From assembly GCA_947474645.1 (NCBI GenBank), contig CANJJD010000001.1:124001-188000 (forward strand): a DNA stretch of 64,000 bases, read 5' to 3'. The position numbers and the translations under genes were made by a program. Positions 26,295-35,453 of the stretch are shown here, piece by piece. This stretch comes from Alphaproteobacteria bacterium (GTDB lineage: Bacteria > Pseudomonadota > Alphaproteobacteria > Micropepsales > Micropepsaceae). Every line of letters begins with the position of its first letter. Within the stretch, counting starts at the first letter, position 1. The notes beneath the pieces are model-generated. The model was not told the DNA's origin, did not search any database, and saw only the letters and a program-made list of their open reading frames with translations.

Positions 26295-27152
26295 TCAGGG
26301 CCGGTCTCTCGGGGCGGGCGGGCTTTGGCCGTCCACTTTCAGCGACGCGGCCAGCATCGTCAGGGTGCCATATTTGGTGTCGGCCCAGACCCGCACCGGC
26401 AGGGTGTAATCGCGTCCGGTCACGCCGCTCGGCACGCGGATGAACCAGGCATGGATCAGCGGGAAGCTTTCATTGTCCTTCAGCACTTTGGGACGAAAGC
26501 CGGCAAGCTGGCGGTAGCGCACATCGCATTGCACCGCCTTGCTCTGGTAGAGGCCGTTGTCCAACCGGATGTCGAGATCCTTGATCCGGGTCATCTCGAT
26601 GTCATAGCGGCGGCGGCCGTCGAACACCGGCGCGGTGATGCCGCTGAAGATGAAGGCCACCGCGCTCAATGGATCCAGGGTATTCTTGATGTCGTCGGGC
26701 TTTACGTCATAGCCGGTAGTGGCATAGGCGGGATTTGCATAGAGCTTCGGCGCGCCGCTCTCGAAGTTCAGCGACACCTGCTGGCGCTTGCCGGAGCGGC
26801 CGGTGTCGTAACTGTCATACAGGATGGGTGCGAAATTCCTGGCCACCAGCTTGCCGGAGGAGGTCGCCTGGATTTGCGCCTGCCAGAAGGCGTTGATCAC
26901 GCCCGAAGTGTGCATGTTGGAAACGGCATGGTATTCGCCGCCGCGGAAAGTGGCGTCTATGTCCATCTGGCCCATGGTGATGCCGCCGGCATACAGGGTC
27001 ATGGCCATTTCCAGCCGCGAGGCCGGCGGGGCGGGTGTCTCGCCCCCGGCGCCGCCGGCGGCCCAGCCGGGCGCAGCCCAGATAAAGGCCGGGGCGCCCG
27101 CCAGTAGGGCCATAACGGCCAAGGCCGAGATTTTTGCGGGGGTCCGGGGCAT
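26295..27152 (-). CDS. DUF3108 domain secreted protein
   Basis: A 285-residue protein with a signal peptide (ISALAVMALLAGAPAFIWAAPGWA) and a DUF3108-type body: MTLYAGGITMGQMDIDATF, NMHTSGVINAFWQAQIQATS, then a beta-rich chain ending in VWADTKYGTLTMLAASLKVD. The family is predicted to be a periplasmic or outer-membrane-associated beta-barrel or lipid-binding fold, without proven function. The start MPRTPAKISA at 27152 was chosen because upstream in-frame sequence is the antisense of rpmB. Divergent from rpmB (147 bp apart). Confidence 0.82.
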   Translation of the reverse strand: MPRTPAKISALAVMALLAGAPAFIWAAPGWAAGGAGGETPAPPASRLEMAMTLYAGGITMGQMDIDATFRGGEYHAVSNMHTSGVINAFWQAQIQATSSGKLVARNFAPILYDSYDTGRSGKRQQVSLNFESGAPKLYANPAYATTGYDVKPDDIKNTLDPLSAVAFIFSGITAPVFDGRRRYDIEMTRIKDLDIRLDNGLYQSKAVQCDVRYRQLAGFRPKVLKDNESFPLIHAWFIRVPSGVTGRDYTLPVRVWADTKYGTLTMLAASLKVDGQSPPAPRDRP

Positions 27153-27299
27153 CGGTAAGCCTTTGTGCCTGATTATATTGGTGCTTTTGGGGCGCCCAGC
27201 CAAGCTTGCGGCTTGACCAGCGGGGCGGCTTTGCTTATGAACCCGGCTCTTTTGACGGGGTAAAACCCGGCAAATCCCTGCGAATCGTGAGAACCGCCC

Positions 27300-27593
27300 A
27301 TGGCCCGCCGCTGCGAATTGACCGGAAAAGGTATTTTGGTTGGCAACAATGTCAGCCATGCCAATAACAAGACCAAGCGGATCTATCGTCCGAACCTGCA
27401 GCTCATCGCGCTGGCCAGTGAATCCCTGGGCAACAGCTACAAGCTGAAGATCTCCATGAACGCGCTGCGTTCCGTGGACCGCAATGGCGGCCTGGATCCC
27501 TTCATCCTGAAGTGCAAGGACAGCGTGTTGTCGCCCAAGGCCCTGCGCCTGAAGCGCGCCATCGCCAAGAAGGTCGCCGCCAAGGCCGCCTAA
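27300..27593 (+). CDS. rpmB: 50S ribosomal protein L28
   Basis: A 97-residue basic ribosomal protein starting MARRCELTGKG, with the conserved NVSHANNKTKRIYRPN block. Length and sequence match alphaproteobacterial L28, including the Ala/Lys-rich end. Cys5 is present, but the zinc-binding set of cysteines found in some L28 proteins is not complete. Monocistronic by position, with its promoter in the 147-bp divergent gap. Confidence 0.97.
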   Translation: MARRCELTGKGILVGNNVSHANNKTKRIYRPNLQLIALASESLGNSYKLKISMNALRSVDRNGGLDPFILKCKDSVLSPKALRLKRAIAKKVAAKAA

Positions 27594-27679
27594 GGCCTTT
27601 CCGCCGCCGTTAAGCACACATCCTCCACGCGGCATCACGCTTGCGTGGTCACACCCGAAACTTGCCGTGATGTCCCGGA

Positions 27680-28465
27680 TTGAACCAATCCGGGCGGGAT
27701 TTGGGTATTTTGAAAGCCTATGACTACCGCGATGGTGCACGCCTTCAACTGGCGGTGCTGGAAGCCGAGCAGGGGCCTTACCGCCTCCGCGCCGACGCGA
27801 CCTGGCCGCCGAGGGAACGCGCCTATGGCGGCGCGCTGGACAATCTGGCCGCGCGCCATGCCCGGCCCATCCGCATCGTCATCAGGCTGCTGCTGCCCGT
27901 AACCCTGCTGGTCACCCTGCTGGGCGCCGCCTATCTGTACAGCGATGATTTCCTGATCCTGCCCGGCGCGATGCTGCAGCACGCGCTGCTGGCCACCAGC
28001 GACCTGATTCTGCCCGTCGCCTGGTATTGCCTGCACCTGACCAACCGCCGCTATGGCGCGCCCTACGCCTTGGGCCAACTTGTCGCCGCCCTGGTCATTG
28101 CCGGCTTTATCGCCCTGGCCAATCCGGGCGATGTGAACAACTGGATCAACCTGACACCCGCTTTGTCGTGGCGCGCCATCCTGGCCTTCGGCTTTTCGTT
28201 CCTGCTGGCCAATTTCATCGCCATTACGCTTTTCGATGCCGCGCGCGGGCCCCGCTGGTGGGTGCCGCCGCTCTGGGCCTCCTTCGCCGCCTCGCTGGTG
28301 TTCAGCGCGGTCTATTACCCGGCCGCCTTCGCCGGCGAGATCGCCTGGATGCAATCGGCGCTGGTGCACTTCCTGCTGTTCTTCGGCGAGAGCGTGCTTT
28401 TGCTGGTGCCTTACGGATTGCTGCGGCCCGCGATGCGGCCGTTACATGGAATGAATGGGTACTGA
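27680..28465 (+). CDS. multi-pass membrane protein resembling the VUT/YhhQ family
   Basis: Up to 261 residues with six hydrophobic segments from about residue 65 onward. LTNRRYGAPYALGQLVAALV and the later SFLLANFIAITLFDAARG, then WWVPPLWASFAASLVFSAVYY, resemble the VUT/YhhQ proteins that import queuosine precursors, so this is a divergent member at best. The start is unsettled: TTG at 27680 and 27710 and GTG at 27755 are in frame, with no ATG before the membrane part. The first 50 residues look soluble and may be partly untranslated. The stop TGA (28463-28465) falls inside the structured repeat. Confidence 0.6.
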   Translation: MNQSGRDLGILKAYDYRDGARLQLAVLEAEQGPYRLRADATWPPRERAYGGALDNLAARHARPIRIVIRLLLPVTLLVTLLGAAYLYSDDFLILPGAMLQHALLATSDLILPVAWYCLHLTNRRYGAPYALGQLVAALVIAGFIALANPGDVNNWINLTPALSWRAILAFGFSFLLANFIAITLFDAARGPRWWVPPLWASFAASLVFSAVYYPAAFAGEIAWMQSALVHFLLFFGESVLLLVPYGLLRPAMRPLHGMNGY

Positions 28466-28547
28466 GGCGGTACGTGCAGCGTACGCAAAGGTCCAGTGGA
28501 CCTTTGCGAGCCTCAGTACGCCGCGAGCTTAGGCGAGCGGCCGGTGT
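28461..28547. repeat. three-hairpin structured repeat, type B, copy 1
   Basis: Hairpin 1 is GTACG-TGCAG-CGTAC (28470-28484). Hairpin 2 is a 25-base near-perfect palindrome (28484-28508) with core GGTCCAGTGGACC and flanks CGCAAA/TTTGCG. Hairpin 3 is GCCGC (28520-28524), loop GAGCTTAGGCGA, GCGGC (28537-28541). Outer arms TACTGAGGC/GCCTCAGTA enclose hairpins 1 and 2. The right end abuts the TAG of cobT on the minus strand. Copy 2 is at 39064-39149. Confidence 0.85.
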
Positions 28548-30389
28548 CTAGGCAGCCCGCTTCTTCCGCCGCCCGCCCGTCGCCATGTCTTCCGCGAACA
28601 AGGTAATGAGCTGCTCGGTCATGGCGCCGCCCAATTGCTCGGCATCCACGATGGTCACCGCCTTGCGGTAATAGCGGGTCACGTCATGGCCGATGCCGAT
28701 GGCGGTCAATTCCACGCTGGAGCGGGTCTCGATCTCCTCGATCACCCGGCGCAGATGCTGCTCCAGGTAATTGCCGGCATTCACCGACAGGGTTGAATCG
28801 TCCACCGGCGCGCCGTCGGAGATCACCATCATGATCTTGCGCTGTTCCGGGCGGGCAATGATGCGGTTGTGCGCCCAGGTCAGGGCCTCGCCATCAATAT
28901 TCTCTTTCAGCAGGCCCTCGCGCATCATCAGGCCGAGATTTCGCTTGGCCCGCCGCCAGGGCTCGTCCGCCGATTTGTAAACGATATGGCGCAGGTCGTT
29001 CAGCCGGCCGGGCTGGGGCGGCTTGCCGGCGCTCAGCCATTTCTCGCGCGCCTGGCCGCCTTTCCAGGCGCGGGTGGTGAAGCCCAATATTTCGGTCTTG
29101 ACGCCGACGCGCTCCAGGGTGCGGCCCAGGATATCGGCGCACATCGCCGCCACCATGATGGGGCGGCCGCGCATGGAGCCGGAATTGTCCAGCAGCAAGG
29201 TCACGCAAGTGTCGCGGAAGGTGGTGTCCTTCTCGCGCTTGAAGGACAAGGAATACATCGGATCAATGATGATGCGCGGCAGGCGCGAGGCATCCAGCAT
29301 GCCTTCTTCCAGGTCATATTCCCAATGGCGGTTCTGCTGCGCCATCAACAAGCGTTGCAGCTTGTTGGCCAGGCGCGACACCACCCCCTGCATGGAGGAA
29401 AGCTGCTGGTCCAGGAAGCCGCGCAACCGCGCCAGCTCCTCGGCCTCGCACAGGTCGGCGGCGGCGATTTCCTCGTCGAACTCGGCAGTGAAAATCTTGT
29501 AGCCCCACTGGTCCTGGCCCGAGAAGGCCGCTTCGTTGCGGTTGGGCTTGGCGCCGTCTTCCGGTTCGGTGGCGTCGGACAGGTCTTCGGATTGTTCGGA
29601 GGCCGCGTCGCTTTCCACCTGCTCGCCATCCTCGGCATCGGCGGCGGATTCGGTGGTGGCGCTTTCGCCCTCCTGCTGGTCCTCGCTGTCCTCGCCGTCG
29701 TCTTCCTGGCCGTCCGGGTTTTCGCCTTCGGCCTCGTCATCGGCGGATTTGTCGCTGTCGCTCTGGTCGCCCAGCGACAGGTGGTTCAGCAGGGTACGGG
29801 TCAGCTTGGCGAAGGCCTTCTGGTCGCGCAACGCGCCCGCCAGTTTGCCAAGGTCCGCGCCTGCCTTGCTTTCAATGAAGGGCCGCCACAGATCCACGGC
29901 GCCTGTAACAGAGGCCGGCGGCTTCTGTCCGGTCAGCGCCTCGCGCACCAACAGTCCCAGCACATCGGCCAGCGGGGCTTCATCCTTGACCCGTGCCTTG
30001 CCCAAGCCGCGATTGAGCAGCCGCTGTTCCAGGCCGGAGGCCAGGTTGGCGGCGACGCCCTTCATGGCGAGGGAACCGATTGCTTCCACCCGCGCCTGTT
30101 CGGCGGCTTCGAACACCGCGGCGCCGTCCGGCGAGGCGGGGCGGAAGCGGCTGTTCACTTTCTCGTCGTGATAGGCCTTGCGCAGGGCATAGGCGTCGCC
30201 GGTGCCGCGCACCAGCGCGACGTCGGCCGCCGAAAGGTTGCGATGGGGCGAGGGCAGGCGGGCCTTGAGGCCCTTGAGCGCCGGCTGCTCGCTGGAAAAG
30301 CTGACTTCCAGTTCCGGTTCCGCGGCCAGCGACCGCACCGCGATCGAGACGGCACGCTTGAACGGCTCGGATGGAGACTCCGGTTTCAC
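28548..30389 (-). CDS. cobT: aerobic cobaltochelatase subunit CobT
   Basis: A 613-residue protein. The N-terminal helical part (1-215) is followed by a very acidic low-complexity linker (about 225-305, rich in Glu, Asp, Ser, Gln) and a C-terminal von Willebrand A domain whose metal site is DNSGSM (401-406), with [12 protein letters not shown] as the later MIDAS acid. CobT works with the AAA+ CobS and the large CobN to insert cobalt into hydrogenobyrinic acid diamide. CobN is not in the window. Its ATG overlaps the cobS stop (ATGA). Confidence 0.94.
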   Translation of the reverse strand: MKPESPSEPFKRAVSIAVRSLAAEPELEVSFSSEQPALKGLKARLPSPHRNLSAADVALVRGTGDAYALRKAYHDEKVNSRFRPASPDGAAVFEAAEQARVEAIGSLAMKGVAANLASGLEQRLLNRGLGKARVKDEAPLADVLGLLVREALTGQKPPASVTGAVDLWRPFIESKAGADLGKLAGALRDQKAFAKLTRTLLNHLSLGDQSDSDKSADDEAEGENPDGQEDDGEDSEDQQEGESATTESAADAEDGEQVESDAASEQSEDLSDATEPEDGAKPNRNEAAFSGQDQWGYKIFTAEFDEEIAAADLCEAEELARLRGFLDQQLSSMQGVVSRLANKLQRLLMAQQNRHWEYDLEEGMLDASRLPRIIIDPMYSLSFKREKDTTFRDTCVTLLLDNSGSMRGRPIMVAAMCADILGRTLERVGVKTEILGFTTRAWKGGQAREKWLSAGKPPQPGRLNDLRHIVYKSADEPWRRAKRNLGLMMREGLLKENIDGEALTWAHNRIIARPEQRKIMMVISDGAPVDDSTLSVNAGNYLEQHLRRVIEEIETRSSVELTAIGIGHDVTRYYRKAVTIVDAEQLGGAMTEQLITLFAEDMATGGRRKKRAA

Positions 30390-31378
30390 GCCACCAGAAC
30401 TTTAGCGGCACTCTCCGGCAATTCCTCGCCGAAGCAGCGCTGATAGAACTCCGCCACGCTGGCGCGTTCCAGCTCGTCGCACTTGTTGAGAAAGGTGAGG
30501 CGGAAGGCAAAACCGACATCTCCGAAGATTTCGGCATTCTGCGCCCAGGTCATCACCGTACGCGGGCTCATTACCGTGGACAGGTCGCCGGCGACAAAGG
30601 CGTTGCGGGTCATGTCGGCCAGCCGCACCATGGCGGAAATCGTCTTCTTGCCCTCGGCGGTATTGTAGTGCGGCGCCTTGGCCAGCACGATTTCTTCCTC
30701 GGCCTCGTGCGTCAGGTAGTTCAGCGTGGTGACGATGCTCCAGCGGTCCATCTGGCCCTGGTTGATCTGCTGGGTGCCGTGATACAGGCCGGTGGTGTCG
30801 CCAAGACCAATTGTGTTGGTCGTGGAGAACAGGCGGAAGGCGGAATGGGGGTGGATCACCTTGTTCTGGTCCAGCAAGGTCAGACGCCCCGACACTTCCA
30901 GCACGCGCTGGATCACGAACATCACGTCGGGACGGCCGGCGTCATACTCGTCGAACACCAGCGCGACCGGGCGCTGCAGCGCCCAGGGCAGCAAGCCTTC
31001 GCGGAATTCGGTGACCTGCTGGCCGTCCTTCAGCACGATGGCGTCCTTGCCGATCAGGTCGATGCGGCTGACATGGCTGTCCAGGTTGATGCGGATGCAG
31101 GGCCAGTTCAGGCGCGCCGCCACCTGTTCAATGTGCGTGGACTTGCCGGTGCCGTGATAGCCCTGGATCATCACGCGGCGGTTGAAGGCAAAGCCCGCCA
31201 GGATCGCCAGGGTGGTTTCCCGGTCGAAGCGATAGGCCGGATCGATCTCCGGCACATGCTCGCCGCCCTTCTTGAAGGCGGGAACTTTCATCTTGGTCTT
31301 GATGCCGAACAGCGTGCCGGCATCCGCGGTGGTGTCGGGGACGGAGGCGGTGTCGAGGGTTTCGGTGTGGGTGCTCAT
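30386..31378 (-). CDS. cobS: aerobic cobaltochelatase subunit CobS
   Basis: A 330-residue AAA+ ATPase of the MoxR/BchI type. Walker A is GYHGTGKST (73-81) and Walker B is [11 protein letters not shown] with Asp143-Glu144; a sensor-like FSTTNT follows. The N-terminal 45 residues are a typical CobS leader ([20 protein letters not shown]). It forms the ATPase ring that drives CobN together with CobT. The gene directly precedes cobT with a four-base overlap and follows the J-domain gene by 47 bp. Confidence 0.95.
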   Translation of the reverse strand: MSTHTETLDTASVPDTTADAGTLFGIKTKMKVPAFKKGGEHVPEIDPAYRFDRETTLAILAGFAFNRRVMIQGYHGTGKSTHIEQVAARLNWPCIRINLDSHVSRIDLIGKDAIVLKDGQQVTEFREGLLPWALQRPVALVFDEYDAGRPDVMFVIQRVLEVSGRLTLLDQNKVIHPHSAFRLFSTTNTIGLGDTTGLYHGTQQINQGQMDRWSIVTTLNYLTHEAEEEIVLAKAPHYNTAEGKKTISAMVRLADMTRNAFVAGDLSTVMSPRTVMTWAQNAEIFGDVGFAFRLTFLNKCDELERASVAEFYQRCFGEELPESAAKVLVA

Positions 31379-31425
31379 AAGTCCGTCACGGGTGCAGCTA
31401 GCAGGATAACGCGCGGCAGGCCCGT

Positions 31426-32028
31426 TCAGGTGAGAAGGCCGGAGGCGCGCAACACGCCATAGGCTTTGATAACCTGCTTCAGCCGTTCTTCCGCGCCCCG
31501 GTCGCCGCCATTGGCGTCGGGATGAAAACGCTTCACAAGTTCCTTATACCGCGCCTTTATCTCGATCAAGGTGGCGTTATGGGCCAACTGCATCGTGTCC
31601 ATGGCCATGATCTGCAAACGCGTCAAATGCCGCTCCGGACGGCGCACGGTTTCCCCGTCCTCTGCGAACATCGCATGGCTGTCATTCACGCCGCCCAGCG
31701 GCGATTGGCCCATGCGGGCCCGGGCGCCCCGCTTGCCCAGGGGCCAGGTGGGACGGTGGCCGGTCAGGGCCTCTTCCTTGAAACGCTGGATGTCGGAATC
31801 ACCCATGTCCTTGAAATAGTCCCAGGACTCATTGTGGGCGCGGGCATGGGCGGCGCAAAGCCAGACATATTCGGTCAGGTTCTTGGGCGACTTGGAGACG
31901 CGGCAATCGCCGGGGCGTATGCAGTCCGGCGCCTCGCACATCCGCGTCTCCGGCTCGGGCTTCTTGGCGCCCTTGCCAGGCTTGATGCGGATATCGCTTT
32001 TGAATCGCGATGTACGGGGTTCAACCAT
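31426..32028 (-). CDS. J-domain protein with an N-terminal Cys cluster
   Basis: A 200-residue protein whose C-terminal 60 residues form a J domain with the HPD signature (169-171: RFHPDANGG), so it should stimulate a DnaK-type chaperone. The N-terminal part has Cys31, Cys36, Cys42 and Cys58 with His61, which may bind zinc, and the motif [11 protein letters not shown] domains at the C-terminus are a recognised alphaproteobacterial type adjacent to cobS-cobT and bolA; the client is unknown. Divergent from bolA. Confidence 0.85.
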   Translation of the reverse strand: MVEPRTSRFKSDIRIKPGKGAKKPEPETRMCEAPDCIRPGDCRVSKSPKNLTEYVWLCAAHARAHNESWDYFKDMGDSDIQRFKEEALTGHRPTWPLGKRGARARMGQSPLGGVNDSHAMFAEDGETVRRPERHLTRLQIMAMDTMQLAHNATLIEIKARYKELVKRFHPDANGGDRGAEERLKQVIKAYGVLRASGLLT

Positions 32029-32109
32029 CGAACAATTATGGGATTGAACCCGTAAAAGACAAGAAAACGTATCGCTTGACTTTCACCTTGCGTGGGGGAA
32101 GTTCACGCC

Positions 32110-32394
32110 ATGACCATTGCCGCCGACATCCGTACCAAACTGACCACGGCTTTCGCGCCCGAAAGCCTGGAGGTGGTGGATGAAAGCGCCCGACATGCCG
32201 GCCATGCCGGCGCCACGCGCGATGACGGCAGCCGGGGCGAAACCCATTTCCAGGTGCGCATTGTCTCGGCGGCGTTCGAAGGCTTAAGCCGCGTGGAACG
32301 CCAGCGGCGCGTTTACACCACGCTGAAAGACGAGCTGGCCGGCCCGGTTCACGCCTTCTCCTTGTCGGCGCTTACGCCGGCTGAGACGCACTGA
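32110..32394 (+). CDS. bolA: BolA-family protein
   Basis: A 94-residue protein with the BolA fold: LEVVDESARHAGHAG, then GETHFQVRIVSAAFEGLSRVERQRRVY and GPVHAFSLSA. BolA proteins bind monothiol glutaredoxins and a shared 2Fe-2S cluster, linking iron status to gene expression. The start at 32110 is preceded by GGGGGAAG. The 3' end overlaps the convergent CBS-domain gene by 23 bp. Confidence 0.92.
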   Translation: MTIAADIRTKLTTAFAPESLEVVDESARHAGHAGATRDDGSRGETHFQVRIVSAAFEGLSRVERQRRVYTTLKDELAGPVHAFSLSALTPAETH

Positions 32395-33691
32395 CCGGCG
32401 GCGCCACGCGCAGCGCGGTGATCTGGTTGCGCTGGCGGCGCATGATCTCGAAGGTAAATCCGAAGAAGGCGAAGCGCTGGCCCACATCCGGGATAGTGCC
32501 GGACTGGGAGATCACCAGGCCGGCGATGGTGGTGGCGTCGTCTTCCGGCAGGCTCCAGTTCAGTTCGCGGTTGAGATCGCGCACCGGCACCGTGCCGTCC
32601 ACCAGATAGGAACCGTCGGGCCGGGAGCGCACCAGCGGCCGGCCTTGGTGGCGATGCTCATCGGGCAGTTCGCCCAGAATTTCCGACAAGATGTCGCCGG
32701 GCGTGACCAGGCCCATCAGCGCGCCATATTCATCCACCACCATTGCCAGATGGGTGCGCCGCGCGCGGAAGGCGTTGAATTGCTCCTCCAGCGAGGTGGT
32801 GTCCGGCACGAACCAGGGTTCGCTGGCCAGTGCCGCGATGTCTACCTTCCCCAGATCGCCTTTCTCCAGCAACGCCTGGGCCAAGTGATTGACATGCAGC
32901 ACGCCGACAATGTTCTCCGGCATGTCGCGCCATAGCGGCACGCGGGTATAGCCGGCCTTGTGCACCGCGCTCATGATGACGGTGGGCGGATCGTCCACAT
33001 TGAGCGTGAACATCTCGGTGCGGTGGACCATGACGTCGGATATGTCCATCTCGCCGAAACGGAAGACATTGTGGATGTAGCCGGCCTGTCCACTGCCCAT
33101 CTTGCCATGTTCGGCGGAGACCTCGACGAGCCCCTCGATCTCGGCATCGGTCAGGATGTCGTGGTGCGGGGCTTCCTTGACGCCCAGCATGGTCAGGATG
33201 GAGCGCGAGGCCATGTTGAGCAGCCAGTTGAGCGGATAGAACAGCAGGAACACACCGCGCAGGGGATAGGCGATCCACAGCGCCACCGGTTCGGGTTCGC
33301 GGATGGCCAGGGTCTTGGGCACCTGTTCGCCCAGCACGATGTGCAGCGACGAGAACACCAGGAAGCCGACGATGAAGGAGGTGAAGTGCAGCGCCGATGT
33401 CGACATGTGCAGGGGCTCGAGCGCGGGCTTCAGCAGCGCCGCGACGGTGGGCTCGCCCACCCAGCCCAGGCCCAGCGAGGCCATGGTGATGCCGAGCTGG
33501 CAGCAGGCCAGATGGGCTTCGATATTTTTCAATATCTTCTTGGCCAACCGTGCGCCGAGCTGGTTTTCCTCGGCCAGCGCGTCAATGCGAAAACCGCGCG
33601 CTTTGACCAGCGCGAACTCGGCGGCAACAAAGAAGGCGTTCGCGGCCAGGAGGAAGGCCGCAAGCAGCAGATCGACGAGGGTGGAACTCAT
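32372..33691 (-). CDS. hemolysin/CNNM-type membrane protein (DUF21, CBS pair, CorC_HlyC domain)
   Basis: A 439-residue protein. A DUF21 transmembrane domain occupies about residues 1-200 (FVAAEFALVKAR, ASLGLGWVGEP, VLGEQVPKTLAI), then a CBS pair (about 215-345; TRVPLWRDMPENIVGVLHV and THLAMVVDEYGALMGLVT), then a CorC_HlyC domain to the end. Related proteins (YtfL, CorB/CNNM) move or sense magnesium or cobalt. True haemolytic activity is not implied. The last 23 bp overlap bolA tail to tail. Confidence 0.9.
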   Translation of the reverse strand: MSSTLVDLLLAAFLLAANAFFVAAEFALVKARGFRIDALAEENQLGARLAKKILKNIEAHLACCQLGITMASLGLGWVGEPTVAALLKPALEPLHMSTSALHFTSFIVGFLVFSSLHIVLGEQVPKTLAIREPEPVALWIAYPLRGVFLLFYPLNWLLNMASRSILTMLGVKEAPHHDILTDAEIEGLVEVSAEHGKMGSGQAGYIHNVFRFGEMDISDVMVHRTEMFTLNVDDPPTVIMSAVHKAGYTRVPLWRDMPENIVGVLHVNHLAQALLEKGDLGKVDIAALASEPWFVPDTTSLEEQFNAFRARRTHLAMVVDEYGALMGLVTPGDILSEILGELPDEHRHQGRPLVRSRPDGSYLVDGTVPVRDLNRELNWSLPEDDATTIAGLVISQSGTIPDVGQRFAFFGFTFEIMRRQRNQITALRVAPPVSASQPA

Positions 33692-33761
33692 CTTCCGGCG
33701 ATAGTGTCGGCGAGCATGGAAATGGGGTGCCTGGTGAAACGGCTGTAATGATAGCCGGAAT

Positions 33762-34859
33762 TCAGCCGTCCGTCAGGACCAATTTTACCGCCTCCAGCGG
33801 CACATCCCGCGTGACAAAGGCTTCTCCCAGCCTCTTGAGCAGGATGAAGGTCAGCTTGCCGTCCGTCACTTTCTTGTCATGGGCCATGGCGCGGATGAGT
33901 TCGCCCACGCTCGGGCGGGCGCCTGGAATGTCGCCGATGGCAGCAGGCAGGCCCATGGCCTTGAGATGGCGGGTGAAGCGCTCGGCATCCTGGCCGGGCG
34001 CCAGGCCCAGATGCACCGACAGGCGGAAGGCCAGCGCCATGCCGATGGCGACGCCTTCGCCATGGATCAGGCGGTCGGAGAATCCGGTGGCCGCTTCCAG
34101 CGCATGGCCGAAAGTGTGGCCGAGATTGAGCAAGGCGCGCTCGCCGGTCTCGCGTTCGTCGCGCGCCACGATATCGGCTTTCATCTTGCAGGAATGCGCC
34201 ACCGCCTGGACCATAGCGGCGCTGTCGCCGGACAGGGCCTTGGCGGCGTTGGCCTCCAGCCAGTCGAAGAACTTGGCATCACCCAGCGCGCCGTACTTTA
34301 CCACTTCGGCATAACCGGCCAGCAATTCGCGCTTGGGCAGGGTGGAGAGCAGCGCGGTGTCGGCGATGACGATGCGCGGCTGGTGGAATAGCCCGATCAG
34401 GTTCTTGCCTTGCGCGGCGTTTATCGCGGTCTTGCCGCCCACCGAGGAATCCACCTGGGCCAGCAAGGTCGTCGGGATCTGCGCGAACGCCACGCCGCGC
34501 TTGAGCACCCCGGCTGCAAAGCCGGTGAGATCGCCGATCACCCCGCCGCCCAGCGCGATCACCAACCCGTTGCGGTCCACTTCCAGGTCCAGCAGCGCGT
34601 TGCTCAGCCGTTCCAGGCCGGCGAAGCTTTTGCTCACTTCGCCCGGCGCCATGATGATGGCTCGGCTTTGGATGCCGCACTTGTTCAGGGCTTCGGTGAG
34701 GGCGGGCAGATGCAGCTTGGCGACATGGCTGTCGGTGACGATGGGCACCAGGCCCTTGGCCAGGGGGTTCAGCAATTCGCCGGCGCGCGCCAACGCGCCC
34801 GCGCCGACATGGATGTCATACGCTCGCTCGCCAAGCCCGACGGATATGGTCTCGCTCAT
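33762..34859 (-). CDS. aroB: 3-dehydroquinate synthase
   Basis: A 365-residue NAD- and metal-dependent enzyme that converts DAHP to 3-dehydroquinate, step two of the shikimate pathway. Seen: NAD-binding GGGVIGDLTGFAA, the substrate loop TTLLAQVDSSVGGKTAIN, the metal ligand region GYAEVVKYG and the HTFGHALE and HGEGVAIGM histidines. The start MSETIS at 34859 overlaps the aroK TGA as ATGA; four more in-frame codons upstream lie within aroK. Confidence 0.96.
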   Translation of the reverse strand: MSETISVGLGERAYDIHVGAGALARAGELLNPLAKGLVPIVTDSHVAKLHLPALTEALNKCGIQSRAIIMAPGEVSKSFAGLERLSNALLDLEVDRNGLVIALGGGVIGDLTGFAAGVLKRGVAFAQIPTTLLAQVDSSVGGKTAINAAQGKNLIGLFHQPRIVIADTALLSTLPKRELLAGYAEVVKYGALGDAKFFDWLEANAAKALSGDSAAMVQAVAHSCKMKADIVARDERETGERALLNLGHTFGHALEAATGFSDRLIHGEGVAIGMALAFRLSVHLGLAPGQDAERFTRHLKAMGLPAAIGDIPGARPSVGELIRAMAHDKKVTDGKLTFILLKRLGEAFVTRDVPLEAVKLVLTDG

Positions 34860-35419
34860 GCGTCCTCGCATAGCCCATCGGCGGTGAGGGCGGCAACGAC
34901 CTTGTCCAGCAGCACGGCATGGGGCTCGTCGCCCGATTCCAGCACCATGTCGGCCAGGGCATAGGTCGGCTCGCGCTGGACCAGAAGCCGCTCCAGGGTG
35001 CCGCGCATGTCGTCATTGGCCAGCAGCGGCCGTGTCTGGCCCTGGGCATTGTCGCCGGCTTGGCGCTTCCTGACCCGTCCCAGCAGGATTTCGAGCGGTG
35101 CCTTCAGCCAGATGGTAAAAGCGGCGTTCTTCATGGCGGCGCGGGTGGTGTCGTCCATATAGGCGCCGCCGCCGGTTGCCAGCACATGCGGCGCCTCGCC
35201 CAGCAGGCGGGAAATGACGCTGCGTTCCAGGCGGCGGAATTCCGGCTCGCCATACTTGGCGAAAATCTCCGCCACCGTCATGTCGGCCGCGGTCTCGATC
35301 TCGTGATCGGCGTCGAAGAACGGCACGTCCAGGCGCGTGGCCAGCCGCTTGCCGATGGAGGTTTTTCCCGCCCCCATCATGCCGACCAGCGCCACGGTTT
35401 TCTTCAGCAACATGACCAT
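34856..35419 (-). CDS. aroK: shikimate kinase
   Basis: A 187-residue P-loop kinase that phosphorylates shikimate. Walker A is GMMGAGKTS near the N-terminus, the substrate loop is FFDADHEIE, followed by GEPEFRRLE and the GGGAY motif, and the lid RVRKRQAG...TRPLL. Either ATG (35419 or 35413) is possible. It forms the usual aroK-aroB pair with a four-base overlap and diverges from xerD across 34 bp. Confidence 0.95.
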   Translation of the reverse strand: MVMLLKKTVALVGMMGAGKTSIGKRLATRLDVPFFDADHEIETAADMTVAEIFAKYGEPEFRRLERSVISRLLGEAPHVLATGGGAYMDDTTRAAMKNAAFTIWLKAPLEILLGRVRKRQAGDNAQGQTRPLLANDDMRGTLERLLVQREPTYALADMVLESGDEPHAVLLDKVVAALTADGLCEDA

Positions 35420-35453
35420 CCCGATACACCAAAGGCCGTGTTAAATCTAACCC

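Noticed and set aside
32372-33691. Hemolysin annotation for the DUF21-CBS-CorC protein
   Set aside because: Domain order is that of magnesium/cobalt transport-related proteins; nothing indicates a toxin.
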